Shown: positions 15,800 through 24,222, counted from the stretch's first letter. The stretch: 25,250 nucleotides of DNA from CAUYUA01 sp963575675 (GCA_963575675.1 CAUYUA010000234.1:1-25250), one strand, 5' to 3'. Numbers and translations are program-made. Notes: generated by a model not told the origin, from the sequence alone.

Positions 15800-17125
15800 A
15801 TGAACGCCTTGTATGAGCGGTTCATTGAGGATATAGACGACCTGCCTGAATTCCAACGGTATGGCCGCGTCACTGCGGTTCTGGGACTTTTGATCGAAGT
15901 CGCGGGCATAGAACGATTGCTTTCCATCGGAGGCCGCTGCATCGTTCACGCTCGCCCCAACCGGCGCGTCCCTTGCGAAGTGGTGGGATTTCGTAACGGG
16001 CGCTCGTTGTTGATGCCTTTGGGAACGTTGGACGGCGTTGGTTTGGGCTGCCGCGCCGAGCCTGCTCATGATCAATCCACCGTTATGCCTTCTCCTGATT
16101 GGCTAGGGCGTGTGGTCAATGCTCTGGGAGAGCCGGTTGACGGCAAAGGCCCTCTTCCCAAGGGCTCGATCCCCATGGCGATTCGCAATCAGCCGCCGCC
16201 GGCGCATGCTCGGCAGCGCGTCGGCGCAAAGATCGATATCGGCGTGCGCGCCATGAATACTTTTCTCACCTGTTGTCGCGGACAACGCATGGGCATCTTT
16301 GCGGGCTCCGGCGTTGGCAAGTCTTCTCTTATGTCGATGTTGGCGCGATTCTCGGCGGCGCCGGTGGCGGTGATCGGGCTGGTCGGAGAACGCGGTCGCG
16401 AGGTGCAAGAATTCATTGAGGACGATCTGGGCGAAGACGGCTTGGCAAAGAGCGTGGTGGTCGTCGCCACATCCGACGAACCACCGCTCATGCGTCGCCA
16501 GGCGGCCTATATGACTCTGACGGTTGCAGAGTACTTTCGAGACCAAGGCCAAGACGTGCTGTGCATGATCGACAGCATCACGCGCTTCGCTATGGCCCAA
16601 AGAGAGATCGGCCTTTCCGCCGGAGAGCCTCCCACAACCAAGGGTTACCCGCCAACTGTGTTCGCCGAACTGCCTCGCCTGCTGGAGCGCGCCGGACCGG
16701 GATTGGTGGACTCAGGAACGATCACCGGCCTATTCACCGTCCTGGTGGAAGGCGATGATCACAACGAACCGATTTCCGACGCGGTGCGCGGCATTCTCGA
16801 CGGCCATATTGTGTTGGAGCGCCTTATCGGCGAACGCGGGCGTTATCCTGCGATCAATATTTTGCGCAGCGTCTCGCGCACCATGCCCGGATGCAATACG
16901 AGAGAGCAAAATGAGTTGGTTGGACGTGCGCGGAAGCTTCTTTCCACTTACGACAACATGGCGGAGATGATTCGACTTGGCGCTTATCGCAAAGGAAGCG
17001 ACCCATCCGTGGATGAGGCGATACACTATCAGCCCTCGCTTGAAGAGTTTTTAAAACAAGGGAAGAAAGAGTACTCCGACATTGAAACCGGATACGTCCA
17101 ATTGCGCAAAATTCTTGGCGTGTAG
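15800..17125 (+). CDS. fliI: Flagellar type III export ATPase FliI
   Basis: The ATPase that energises export of flagellar components at the cytoplasmic face of the basal body. 441 residues. The N-terminal beta-barrel (about 20-95) leads to PDWLGRVVNALGEPVDG. Walker A is GSGVGKSS (169-176), Walker B is VLCMID (253-258) followed by SITRFAMAQREIGLSAGEPP, and the C-terminal helical domain includes INILRSVSR. These features separate FliI from F1-beta and from Rho. ATG 15800 follows AAAGGA (15788-15793) at 6-nt spacing. The stalk gene fliJ normally follows fliI, but here a dispersed repeat and a gene on the opposite strand follow, so fliI is isolated. Control by the adjacent CtrA is plausible from known biology. 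Confidence 0.96.
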   Translation: MNALYERFIEDIDDLPEFQRYGRVTAVLGLLIEVAGIERLLSIGGRCIVHARPNRRVPCEVVGFRNGRSLLMPLGTLDGVGLGCRAEPAHDQSTVMPSPDWLGRVVNALGEPVDGKGPLPKGSIPMAIRNQPPPAHARQRVGAKIDIGVRAMNTFLTCCRGQRMGIFAGSGVGKSSLMSMLARFSAAPVAVIGLVGERGREVQEFIEDDLGEDGLAKSVVVVATSDEPPLMRRQAAYMTLTVAEYFRDQGQDVLCMIDSITRFAMAQREIGLSAGEPPTTKGYPPTVFAELPRLLERAGPGLVDSGTITGLFTVLVEGDDHNEPISDAVRGILDGHIVLERLIGERGRYPAINILRSVSRTMPGCNTREQNELVGRARKLLSTYDNMAEMIRLGAYRKGSDPSVDEAIHYQPSLEEFLKQGKKEYSDIETGYVQLRKILGV

Positions 17126-17154
17126 GCCTCGGCGTCCTGTAGACCGAAGCAAAA

Positions 17155-17262
17155 TTAGATGGGGCCAGGGACTGTGTGTCCCTGGTCGCGGGGGGCCTGG
17201 TCGCGGGGAGATATAAGGGGGGCTCGACAGCCCCCCCCCCCTTATTCGCGAAGCGACCTTCC
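17155..17262 (+). repeat. Dispersed intergenic repeat family A (copy 3), with hairpin terminator
   Basis: It reads ATGGGGCCAGGGACTGTGTG, a duplicated CTGGTCGCGGGG word, then a hairpin (about 17213-17245; six G, loop TCGAC, eleven C) and TTCGCGAAGCGACC. It lies between convergent fliI and pepF, where a bidirectional terminator is expected. The C11 homopolymer (17231-17241) is prone to slippage or sequencing error. Confidence 0.75.
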
Positions 17263-17268
17263 TAAAGA

Positions 17269-19038
17269 TCACCCAAGCTTTTCCAACGCATCGATGAAAT
17301 CGCCAATCATAACAAGGCCTCGCCGCCAAAAATTAGGATCGCCCGCATCAAGACCAAAAGGAGCCAAAAGCTCCTTATGACGCAAAGTTCCGCCAGCCTC
17401 CAACAAAGCAAAATAACGCTCCGCAAAACCGTCCGGAGCCTCTTGATAGCAGGCGTACAAAGCATTCACCAAACAATCTCCGAACGCATAGGCGTAGACG
17501 TAAAACGGAGAATGGACAAAGTGAGGAATATAAGACCAGTAGTGTCTATAATCCGAATCAAACGAAATGGCGGGACCAAGGCTTTCCGTTTGAGTTTCCA
17601 ACCATAAAGCGCCAATGCGCTCGGCTGTCAATTCACCCTGCCGCCGTTCGGAATGAAGCCTTTGCTCGAAATCGAACATCGCGATTTGGCGAACCACGGT
17701 GTTGAGCATGTCTTCAACTTTGGAGGCCAACAAAACCCGACGACGCGCAGGAGAAACTTCACGCGCCAACAGCGCGCGAAATGTAAGCATTTCACCAAAA
17801 ACGGAAGCAGTCTCGGCCAAGGTCAAAGGCGTTTCCGCCAAAAGATGCCCTTGTTGCGCCGCCAAACACTGATGAACGCCATGGCCAAGCTCATGAGCCA
17901 ACGTCATCACATCGCGCGGACGCCCAAGATAGTTCAAAAGCAAATAAGGATGCGCCGACGGAACAGTGGGATGCGCAAAGGCTCCAGGCGCCTTCCCGGG
18001 ACGAGTGGGCGCATCGATCCAAGCGTTGTCAAAGAAACGGCGACCGATATCAGCCAATTTCGGCGAAAACTGAGCATAGGCGTCAAGAACGATCGCCTGC
18101 GCCTCCGACCATGGAATCAACCGAGCGTCGTCGTCCGGCAACGGAGCGTTGCGATCCCACGAATTCAGCCGCTCGACCCCCATCCAGCGAGCCTTCAATT
18201 TATAATAGCGATGCGACAAAGACGGATAGGAGTCCCGCACCGTCGCCACCAACGTATCCACCACCTCGTCTTCCACGCGGTTCGACAAGTTGCGGGCCGA
18301 AGTCGGACGCGGGTAACGCCGCCATTGATCTTCGATTTCTTTGTCTTTGGCCAAAGTGTTGGTGATTAAGGAAAATACGCGAATGTTTTGTCCCAACACT
18401 CGCCCAATGCTCTGCCCGGCTTCACGCCGCAGCTCCGGATCATGCTCTGAAAGCACATGAAGCGCCTCGGCGCAGGTCAGCGCTTGACCGCCGATCGGAA
18501 AACGCAAGGCCGCAACCGTTTCATCGAACAAGCGATTCCACGCCGCCCGACCAACGACATGTTTTTCATGCAGCAACCGCTCCAGCGAGTCTTCAAGTTG
18601 ATGCGGACGATAAATCCGAATGTCGCGCAGCCACGGCCGATAACGGTTCAACGTCTCCGAAGATGCAAATCCCGCCTCCATGGCTTCTTCCGAGATTTGA
18701 TTCAGCTCCAGCGTGAAGAACACCAGAGCGCTCGAAATCACCGTCACCCGCTCTTGCAGCGATTGATAGAAACCGCCGATCTCGGGATTGCTCATATCGG
18801 CGGCGTAATAGAGCTGGCCATAGCTCATCAAGCGCGACAACACCTCATCGATGCGCTCGAAGGCCGAGACGGCTTCCGCCAGCCCTTCTCCATCGAGAGA
18901 CGCCATTTGTCCGGCGTAGCGATCATGGAATTGCCGAGCGGCGCTTTCGGCGCGCGCAAAGTCTTCCGCCAACAGAGGAGAGTCGGGAGCGGGATAGAGA
19001 TCGTCCAGCGACCAGACAGGAAGCGTTTCAGAGGTCAT
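17269..19038 (-). CDS. pepF: Oligoendopeptidase F, M3 family zinc peptidase
   Basis: A cytoplasmic metallopeptidase that cleaves oligopeptides. 589 residues, normal for alphaproteobacterial PepF/M3B proteins. The N-terminal helical domain begins LPVWSLDDLYPAPDSP, as in the family. The zinc motif is AHELGH (His382, Glu383, His386) with the third ligand Glu409 in LTLAETASVFGE. The downstream substrate region includes SYIPHFVHSPFYVYAYAFG, a hallmark of the family. ATG 19038 is chosen because the family starts just before WSLDDLY; the Shine-Dalgarno is weak. It is convergent with fliI across a family A repeat. No operon partner is visible. Confidence 0.95.
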   Translation of the reverse strand: MTSETLPVWSLDDLYPAPDSPLLAEDFARAESAARQFHDRYAGQMASLDGEGLAEAVSAFERIDEVLSRLMSYGQLYYAADMSNPEIGGFYQSLQERVTVISSALVFFTLELNQISEEAMEAGFASSETLNRYRPWLRDIRIYRPHQLEDSLERLLHEKHVVGRAAWNRLFDETVAALRFPIGGQALTCAEALHVLSEHDPELRREAGQSIGRVLGQNIRVFSLITNTLAKDKEIEDQWRRYPRPTSARNLSNRVEDEVVDTLVATVRDSYPSLSHRYYKLKARWMGVERLNSWDRNAPLPDDDARLIPWSEAQAIVLDAYAQFSPKLADIGRRFFDNAWIDAPTRPGKAPGAFAHPTVPSAHPYLLLNYLGRPRDVMTLAHELGHGVHQCLAAQQGHLLAETPLTLAETASVFGEMLTFRALLAREVSPARRRVLLASKVEDMLNTVVRQIAMFDFEQRLHSERRQGELTAERIGALWLETQTESLGPAISFDSDYRHYWSYIPHFVHSPFYVYAYAFGDCLVNALYACYQEAPDGFAERYFALLEAGGTLRHKELLAPFGLDAGDPNFWRRGLVMIGDFIDALEKLG

Positions 19039-19465
19039 TCACGAACATTCTTATGAAAAACGGGAGACAAAACGCCTCCCGGCCTTTGATGGAGCCGAAA
19101 CCAAGCACTGGCCTTAAAACCTGTCCAAGAAAGCTCTTAAGAGCCTGTCTACAGAAACCTAGGGCCAATCGAAACAAATTCCAACGATTTTCTTTGCAAA
19201 CCGCACGCAAAATAGACCGCCAATCGCATCGGAATCGCAAATGATTCTTCATAGAAATTAGAAAGACCATTCCATGAAAACCAAATATAAAAAACATCTC
19301 CTTCCCAATCTTTTTTACGAAGTAAACCAAAAATACAATCAACTGAATTACAATATCGAAAAAACATTCCCGAAAAATGATTTTTTGTCTTGACGGCGAC
19401 GCCGTTTTGTCTTACCCTGTCCTCAGAAATCGGAAACAACAAACACACTCCCAACGGAGACATCA
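19039..19465. promoter_or_regulatory. Intergenic region upstream of the flp array, with candidate promoter
   Basis: 427 bp with no credible gene. The left part carries a degenerate family B word (19068-19095) and a perfect 12-bp palindrome GCTCTTAAGAGC (19133-19144). The middle (19190-19385) is AT-rich. A sigma70-like promoter is possible at 19390-19395 (TTGACG) and 19413-19418 (TACCCT) with 17-bp spacing, followed by GGAG (about 19457-19460) before the first flp ATG. The -10 box is weak, so this is a candidate only. Confidence 0.45.
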
Positions 19466-19666
19466 ATGTTCCAGATCATTCGCAAAGCCGCCAAAAACGA
19501 GTCAGGCTCCGCCGCCATCGAATACGGCTTGCTCGTCGCCCTGATCGCCGTCGGCCTCATCACCACACTCCCCACCGTCGGAGGAAAATTGGTTACGATG
19601 TTCACGAACGTCGCCACCGCACTCCCCAGCGGAGCAGCCTCCACAACCACAACAACCACGCCGTAA
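19466..19666 (+). CDS. flp: Flp/Tad prepilin, array copy 1 (divergent 5' half)
   Basis: A 66-residue type IVb prepilin. The leader MFQIIRKAAKNESG (14 residues) ends in the glycine at which the TadV/CpaA prepilin peptidase should cut. The mature 52-residue protein begins SAAIEYGLLVALIAVGLITT, with the Glu5-Tyr6 pair that defines Flp pilins, then a hydrophobic helix, GGKLVTMFTNVATAL and a threonine-rich tail (STTTTTTP). The Shine-Dalgarno GGAG lies 7 nt before the ATG. Compared with the other copies it has Gln3/Ile4/Ala8 instead of Ala/Phe/Thr plus six silent changes, all before 19568; after that it is identical. It is the only copy preceded by unique DNA and a TTGACG-17-TACCCT candidate promoter, so it is probably the founder or lead gene. 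Confidence 0.95.
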   Translation: MFQIIRKAAKNESGSAAIEYGLLVALIAVGLITTLPTVGGKLVTMFTNVATALPSGAASTTTTTTP

Positions 19667-19733
19667 TCCACACTCGCGCGCTATAATTCAGCCACCCCAA
19701 TTGGCTCCACATAAAACCCAAGGAATGCTCGCC
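19667..19733 (+). promoter_or_regulatory. 67-bp flp spacer (type unit) with TATAAT-like box and ribosome site
   Basis: This spacer is repeated after every copy. It holds a perfect -10-like TATAAT (19682-19687) without a matching TTGACA about 17 bp upstream, a small dyad AGCCA...TGGCT around the palindrome CCAATTGG (19690-19706), and AAGGA (19720-19724) 9 nt before the next ATG. No U-tailed terminator is present, so read-through across units is expected. Whether the TATAAT is used is not known. Confidence 0.5.
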
Positions 19734-19934
19734 ATGTTCGCCTTCATTCGCAAAACCGCCAAAAACGAGTCCGGTTCCGCCGCCATTGAGTACGGCCTGC
19801 TCGTCGCCCTGATCGCCGTCGGCCTCATCACCACCCTCCCCACCGTCGGAGGAAAATTGGTTACGATGTTCACGAACGTCGCCACCGCACTCCCCAGCGG
19901 AGCAGCCTCCACAACCACAACAACCACGCCGTAA
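19734..19934 (+). CDS. flp: Flp/Tad prepilin, array copy 2 (type of the identical copies)
   Basis: 66 residues with leader MFAFIRKTAKNESG, predicted cut after Gly14, and mature pilin SAAIEYGLL... of 52 residues with a Thr-rich C-terminus. I place the start at the ATG in ATGTTCGCC: it matches copy 1 in leader length and has AAGGA at 9-nt spacing. Longer in-frame starts (33 nt or 9 nt upstream) would lie across or before the ribosome site. In Tad systems such pilins polymerise into bundled adhesive fibres after export; no tad/cpa genes are in the window. Confidence 0.95.
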   Translation: MFAFIRKTAKNESGSAAIEYGLLVALIAVGLITTLPTVGGKLVTMFTNVATALPSGAASTTTTTTP

Positions 19935-20001
19935 TCCACACTCGCGCGCTATAATTCAGCCACCCCAATTGGCTCCACATAAAACCCAAGGAATGCTCGC
20001 C

Positions 20002-20202
20002 ATGTTCGCCTTCATTCGCAAAACCGCCAAAAACGAGTCCGGTTCCGCCGCCATTGAGTACGGCCTGCTCGTCGCCCTGATCGCCGTCGGCCTCATCACC
20101 ACCCTCCCCACCGTCGGAGGAAAATTGGTTACGATGTTCACGAACGTCGCCACCGCACTCCCCAGCGGAGCAGCCTCCACAACCACAACAACCACGCCGT
20201 AA
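20002..20202 (+). CDS. flp: Flp prepilin, array copy 3
   Basis: Same sequence as copy 2, 268 bp further on. Confidence 0.95.
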   Translation: MFAFIRKTAKNESGSAAIEYGLLVALIAVGLITTLPTVGGKLVTMFTNVATALPSGAASTTTTTTP

Positions 20203-20269
20203 TCCACACTCGCGCGCTATAATTCAGCCACCCCAATTGGCTCCACATAAAACCCAAGGAATGCTCGCC

Positions 20270-20470
20270 ATGTTCGCCTTCATTCGCAAAACCGCCAAAA
20301 ACGAGTCCGGTTCCGCCGCCATTGAGTACGGCCTGCTCGTCGCCCTGATCGCCGTCGGCCTCATCACCACCCTCCCCACCGTCGGAGGAAAATTGGTTAC
20401 GATGTTCACGAACGTCGCCACCGCACTCCCCAGCGGAGCAGCCTCCACAACCACAACAACCACGCCGTAA
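20270..20470 (+). CDS. flp: Flp prepilin, array copy 4
   Basis: No difference from copy 2 seen. Confidence 0.95.
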   Translation: MFAFIRKTAKNESGSAAIEYGLLVALIAVGLITTLPTVGGKLVTMFTNVATALPSGAASTTTTTTP

Positions 20471-20537
20471 TCCACACTCGCGCGCTATAATTCAGCCACC
20501 CCAATTGGCTCCACATAAAACCCAAGGAATGCTCGCC

Positions 20538-20738
20538 ATGTTCGCCTTCATTCGCAAAACCGCCAAAAACGAGTCCGGTTCCGCCGCCATTGAGTACGGC
20601 CTGCTCGTCGCCCTGATCGCCGTCGGCCTCATCACCACCCTCCCCACCGTCGGAGGAAAATTGGTTACGATGTTCACGAACGTCGCCACCGCACTCCCCA
20701 GCGGAGCAGCCTCCACAACCACAACAACCACGCCGTAA
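20538..20738 (+). CDS. flp: Flp prepilin, array copy 5
   Basis: No difference from copy 2 seen. Confidence 0.95.
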   Translation: MFAFIRKTAKNESGSAAIEYGLLVALIAVGLITTLPTVGGKLVTMFTNVATALPSGAASTTTTTTP

Positions 20739-20805
20739 TCCACACTCGCGCGCTATAATTCAGCCACCCCAATTGGCTCCACATAAAACCCAAGGAATGC
20801 TCGCC

Positions 20806-21006
20806 ATGTTCGCCTTCATTCGCAAAACCGCCAAAAACGAGTCCGGTTCCGCCGCCATTGAGTACGGCCTGCTCGTCGCCCTGATCGCCGTCGGCCTCAT
20901 CACCACCCTCCCCACCGTCGGAGGAAAATTGGTTACGATGTTCACGAACGTCGCCACCGCACTCCCCAGCGGAGCAGCCTCCACAACCACAACAACCACG
21001 CCGTAA
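20806..21006 (+). CDS. flp: Flp prepilin, array copy 6
   Basis: No difference from copy 2 seen. Confidence 0.95.
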   Translation: MFAFIRKTAKNESGSAAIEYGLLVALIAVGLITTLPTVGGKLVTMFTNVATALPSGAASTTTTTTP

Positions 21007-21073
21007 TCCACACTCGCGCGCTATAATTCAGCCACCCCAATTGGCTCCACATAAAACCCAAGGAATGCTCGCC

Positions 21074-21274
21074 ATGTTCGCCTTCATTCGCAAAACCGCC
21101 AAAAACGAGTCCGGTTCCGCCGCCATTGAGTACGGCCTGCTCGTCGCCCTGATCGCCGTCGGCCTCATCACCACCCTCCCCACCGTCGGAGGAAAATTGG
21201 TTACGATGTTCACGAACGTCGCCACCGCACTCCCCAGCGGAGCAGCCTCCACAACCACAACAACCACGCCGTAA
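21074..21274 (+). CDS. flp: Flp prepilin, array copy 7
   Basis: No difference from copy 2 seen. Confidence 0.95.
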   Translation: MFAFIRKTAKNESGSAAIEYGLLVALIAVGLITTLPTVGGKLVTMFTNVATALPSGAASTTTTTTP

Positions 21275-21341
21275 TCCACACTCGCGCGCTATAATTCAGC
21301 CACCCCAATTGGCTCCACATAAAACCCAAGGAATGCTCGCC

Positions 21342-21542
21342 ATGTTCGCCTTCATTCGCAAAACCGCCAAAAACGAGTCCGGTTCCGCCGCCATTGAGTA
21401 CGGCCTGCTCGTCGCCCTGATCGCCGTCGGCCTCATCACCACCCTCCCCACCGTCGGAGGAAAATTGGTTACGATGTTCACGAACGTCGCCACCGCACTC
21501 CCCAGCGGAGCAGCCTCCACAACCACAACAACCACGCCGTAA
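21342..21542 (+). CDS. flp: Flp prepilin, array copy 8
   Basis: No difference from copy 2 seen. Confidence 0.95.
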   Translation: MFAFIRKTAKNESGSAAIEYGLLVALIAVGLITTLPTVGGKLVTMFTNVATALPSGAASTTTTTTP

Positions 21543-21609
21543 TCCACACTCGCGCGCTATAATTCAGCCACCCCAATTGGCTCCACATAAAACCCAAGGA
21601 ATGCTCGCC

Positions 21610-21810
21610 ATGTTCGCCTTCATTCGCAAAACCGCCAAAAACGAGTCCGGTTCCGCCGCCATTGAGTACGGCCTGCTCGTCGCCCTGATCGCCGTCGGCC
21701 TCATCACCACCCTCCCCACCGTCGGAGGAAAATTGGTTACGATGTTCACGAACGTCGCCACCGCACTCCCCAGCGGAGCAGCCTCCACAACCACAACAAC
21801 CACGCCGTAA
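21610..21810 (+). CDS. flp: Flp prepilin, array copy 9
   Basis: No difference from copy 2 seen. Confidence 0.95.
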   Translation: MFAFIRKTAKNESGSAAIEYGLLVALIAVGLITTLPTVGGKLVTMFTNVATALPSGAASTTTTTTP

Positions 21811-21877
21811 TCCACACTCGCGCGCTATAATTCAGCCACCCCAATTGGCTCCACATAAAACCCAAGGAATGCTCGCC

Positions 21878-22078
21878 ATGTTCGCCTTCATTCGCAAAAC
21901 CGCCAAAAACGAGTCCGGTTCCGCCGCCATTGAGTACGGCCTGCTCGTCGCCCTGATCGCCGTCGGCCTCATCACCACCCTCCCCACCGTCGGAGGAAAA
22001 TTGGTTACGATGTTCACGAACGTCGCCACCGCACTCCCCAGCGGAGCAGCCTCCACAACCACAACAACCACGCCGTAA
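21878..22078 (+). CDS. flp: Flp prepilin, array copy 10
   Basis: No difference from copy 2 seen. Confidence 0.95.
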   Translation: MFAFIRKTAKNESGSAAIEYGLLVALIAVGLITTLPTVGGKLVTMFTNVATALPSGAASTTTTTTP

Positions 22079-22145
22079 TCCACACTCGCGCGCTATAATT
22101 CAGCCACCCCAATTGGCTCCACATAAAACCCAAGGAATGCTCGCC

Positions 22146-22346
22146 ATGTTCGCCTTCATTCGCAAAACCGCCAAAAACGAGTCCGGTTCCGCCGCCATTG
22201 AGTACGGCCTGCTCGTCGCCCTGATCGCCGTCGGCCTCATCACCACCCTCCCCACCGTCGGAGGAAAATTGGTTACGATGTTCACGAACGTCGCCACCGC
22301 ACTCCCCAGCGGAGCAGCCTCCACAACCACAACAACCACGCCGTAA
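22146..22346 (+). CDS. flp: Flp prepilin, array copy 11
   Basis: No difference from copy 2 seen. Confidence 0.95.
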   Translation: MFAFIRKTAKNESGSAAIEYGLLVALIAVGLITTLPTVGGKLVTMFTNVATALPSGAASTTTTTTP

Positions 22347-22413
22347 TCCACACTCGCGCGCTATAATTCAGCCACCCCAATTGGCTCCACATAAAACCCA
22401 AGGAATGCTCGCC

Positions 22414-22614
22414 ATGTTCGCCTTCATTCGCAAAACCGCCAAAAACGAGTCCGGTTCCGCCGCCATTGAGTACGGCCTGCTCGTCGCCCTGATCGCCGTC
22501 GGCCTCATCACCACCCTCCCCACCGTCGGAGGAAAATTGGTTACGATGTTCACGAACGTCGCCACCGCACTCCCCAGCGGAGCAGCCTCCACAACCACAA
22601 CAACCACGCCGTAA
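22414..22614 (+). CDS. flp: Flp prepilin, array copy 12
   Basis: No difference from copy 2 seen. Confidence 0.95.
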   Translation: MFAFIRKTAKNESGSAAIEYGLLVALIAVGLITTLPTVGGKLVTMFTNVATALPSGAASTTTTTTP

Positions 22615-22681
22615 TCCACACTCGCGCGCTATAATTCAGCCACCCCAATTGGCTCCACATAAAACCCAAGGAATGCTCGCC

Positions 22682-22882
22682 ATGTTCGCCTTCATTCGCA
22701 AAACCGCCAAAAACGAGTCCGGTTCCGCCGCCATTGAGTACGGCCTGCTCGTCGCCCTGATCGCCGTCGGCCTCATCACCACCCTCCCCACCGTCGGAGG
22801 AAAATTGGTTACGATGTTCACGAACGTCGCCACCGCACTCCCCAGCGGAGCAGCCTCCACAACCACAACAACCACGCCGTAA
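22682..22882 (+). CDS. flp: Flp prepilin, array copy 13
   Basis: No difference from copy 2 seen. Confidence 0.95.
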   Translation: MFAFIRKTAKNESGSAAIEYGLLVALIAVGLITTLPTVGGKLVTMFTNVATALPSGAASTTTTTTP

Positions 22883-22949
22883 TCCACACTCGCGCGCTAT
22901 AATTCAGCCACCCCAATTGGCTCCACATAAAACCCAAGGAATGCTCGCC

Positions 22950-23150
22950 ATGTTCGCCTTCATTCGCAAAACCGCCAAAAACGAGTCCGGTTCCGCCGCC
23001 ATTGAGTACGGCCTGCTCGTCGCCCTGATCGCCGTCGGCCTCATCACCACCCTCCCCACCGTCGGAGGAAAATTGGTTACGATGTTCACGAACGTCGCCA
23101 CCGCACTCCCCAGCGGAGCAGCCTCCACAACCACAACAACCACGCCGTAA
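22950..23150 (+). CDS. flp: Flp prepilin, array copy 14
   Basis: No difference from copy 2 seen. Confidence 0.95.
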   Translation: MFAFIRKTAKNESGSAAIEYGLLVALIAVGLITTLPTVGGKLVTMFTNVATALPSGAASTTTTTTP

Positions 23151-23217
23151 TCCACACTCGCGCGCTATAATTCAGCCACCCCAATTGGCTCCACATAAAA
23201 CCCAAGGAATGCTCGCC

Positions 23218-23418
23218 ATGTTCGCCTTCATTCGCAAAACCGCCAAAAACGAGTCCGGTTCCGCCGCCATTGAGTACGGCCTGCTCGTCGCCCTGATCGC
23301 CGTCGGCCTCATCACCACCCTCCCCACCGTCGGAGGAAAATTGGTTACGATGTTCACGAACGTCGCCACCGCACTCCCCAGCGGAGCAGCCTCCACAACC
23401 ACAACAACCACGCCGTAA
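23218..23418 (+). CDS. flp: Flp prepilin, array copy 15
   Basis: No difference from copy 2 seen. Confidence 0.95.
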   Translation: MFAFIRKTAKNESGSAAIEYGLLVALIAVGLITTLPTVGGKLVTMFTNVATALPSGAASTTTTTTP

Positions 23419-23485
23419 TCCACACTCGCGCGCTATAATTCAGCCACCCCAATTGGCTCCACATAAAACCCAAGGAATGCTCGCC

Positions 23486-23686
23486 ATGTTCGCCTTCATT
23501 CGCAAAACCGCCAAAAACGAGTCCGGTTCCGCCGCCATTGAGTACGGCCTGCTCGTCGCCCTGATCGCCGTCGGCCTCATCACCACCCTCCCCACCGTCG
23601 GAGGAAAATTGGTTACGATGTTCACGAACGTCGCCACCGCACTCCCCAGCGGAGCAGCCTCCACAACCACAACAACCACGCCGTAA
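23486..23686 (+). CDS. flp: Flp prepilin, array copy 16
   Basis: No difference from copy 2 seen. Confidence 0.95.
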   Translation: MFAFIRKTAKNESGSAAIEYGLLVALIAVGLITTLPTVGGKLVTMFTNVATALPSGAASTTTTTTP

Positions 23687-23753
23687 TCCACACTCGCGCG
23701 CTATAATTCAGCCACCCCAATTGGCTCCACATAAAACCCAAGGAATGCTCGCC

Positions 23754-23954
23754 ATGTTCGCCTTCATTCGCAAAACCGCCAAAAACGAGTCCGGTTCCGC
23801 CGCCATTGAGTACGGCCTGCTCGTCGCCCTGATCGCCGTCGGCCTCATCACCACCCTCCCCACCGTCGGAGGAAAATTGGTTACGATGTTCACGAACGTC
23901 GCCACCGCACTCCCCAGCGGAGCAGCCTCCACAACCACAACAACCACGCCGTAA
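23754..23954 (+). CDS. flp: Flp prepilin, array copy 17
   Basis: No difference from copy 2 seen; compared line by line with copy 2 in the raw sequence. Confidence 0.95.
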   Translation: MFAFIRKTAKNESGSAAIEYGLLVALIAVGLITTLPTVGGKLVTMFTNVATALPSGAASTTTTTTP

Positions 23955-24021
23955 TCCACACTCGCGCGCTATAATTCAGCCACCCCAATTGGCTCCACAT
24001 AAAACCCAAGGAATGCTCGCC

Positions 24022-24222
24022 ATGTTCGCCTTCATTCGCAAAACCGCCAAAAACGAGTCCGGTTCCGCCGCCATTGAGTACGGCCTGCTCGTCGCCCTGA
24101 TCGCCGTCGGCCTCATCACCACCCTCCCCACCGTCGGAGGAAAATTGGTTACGATGTTCACGAACGTCGCCACCGCACTCCCCAGCGGAGCAGCCTCCAC
24201 AACCACAACAACCACGCCGTAA
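24022..24222 (+). CDS. flp: Flp prepilin, array copy 18
   Basis: No difference from copy 2 seen. Confidence 0.95.
   Translation: MFAFIRKTAKNESGSAAIEYGLLVALIAVGLITTLPTVGGKLVTMFTNVATALPSGAASTTTTTTP

Noticed and set aside
19149..19466. 105-codon minus-strand ORF upstream of the array
   Set aside because: It covers AT-rich intergenic DNA and the array promoter region, with no family resemblance or ribosome site.
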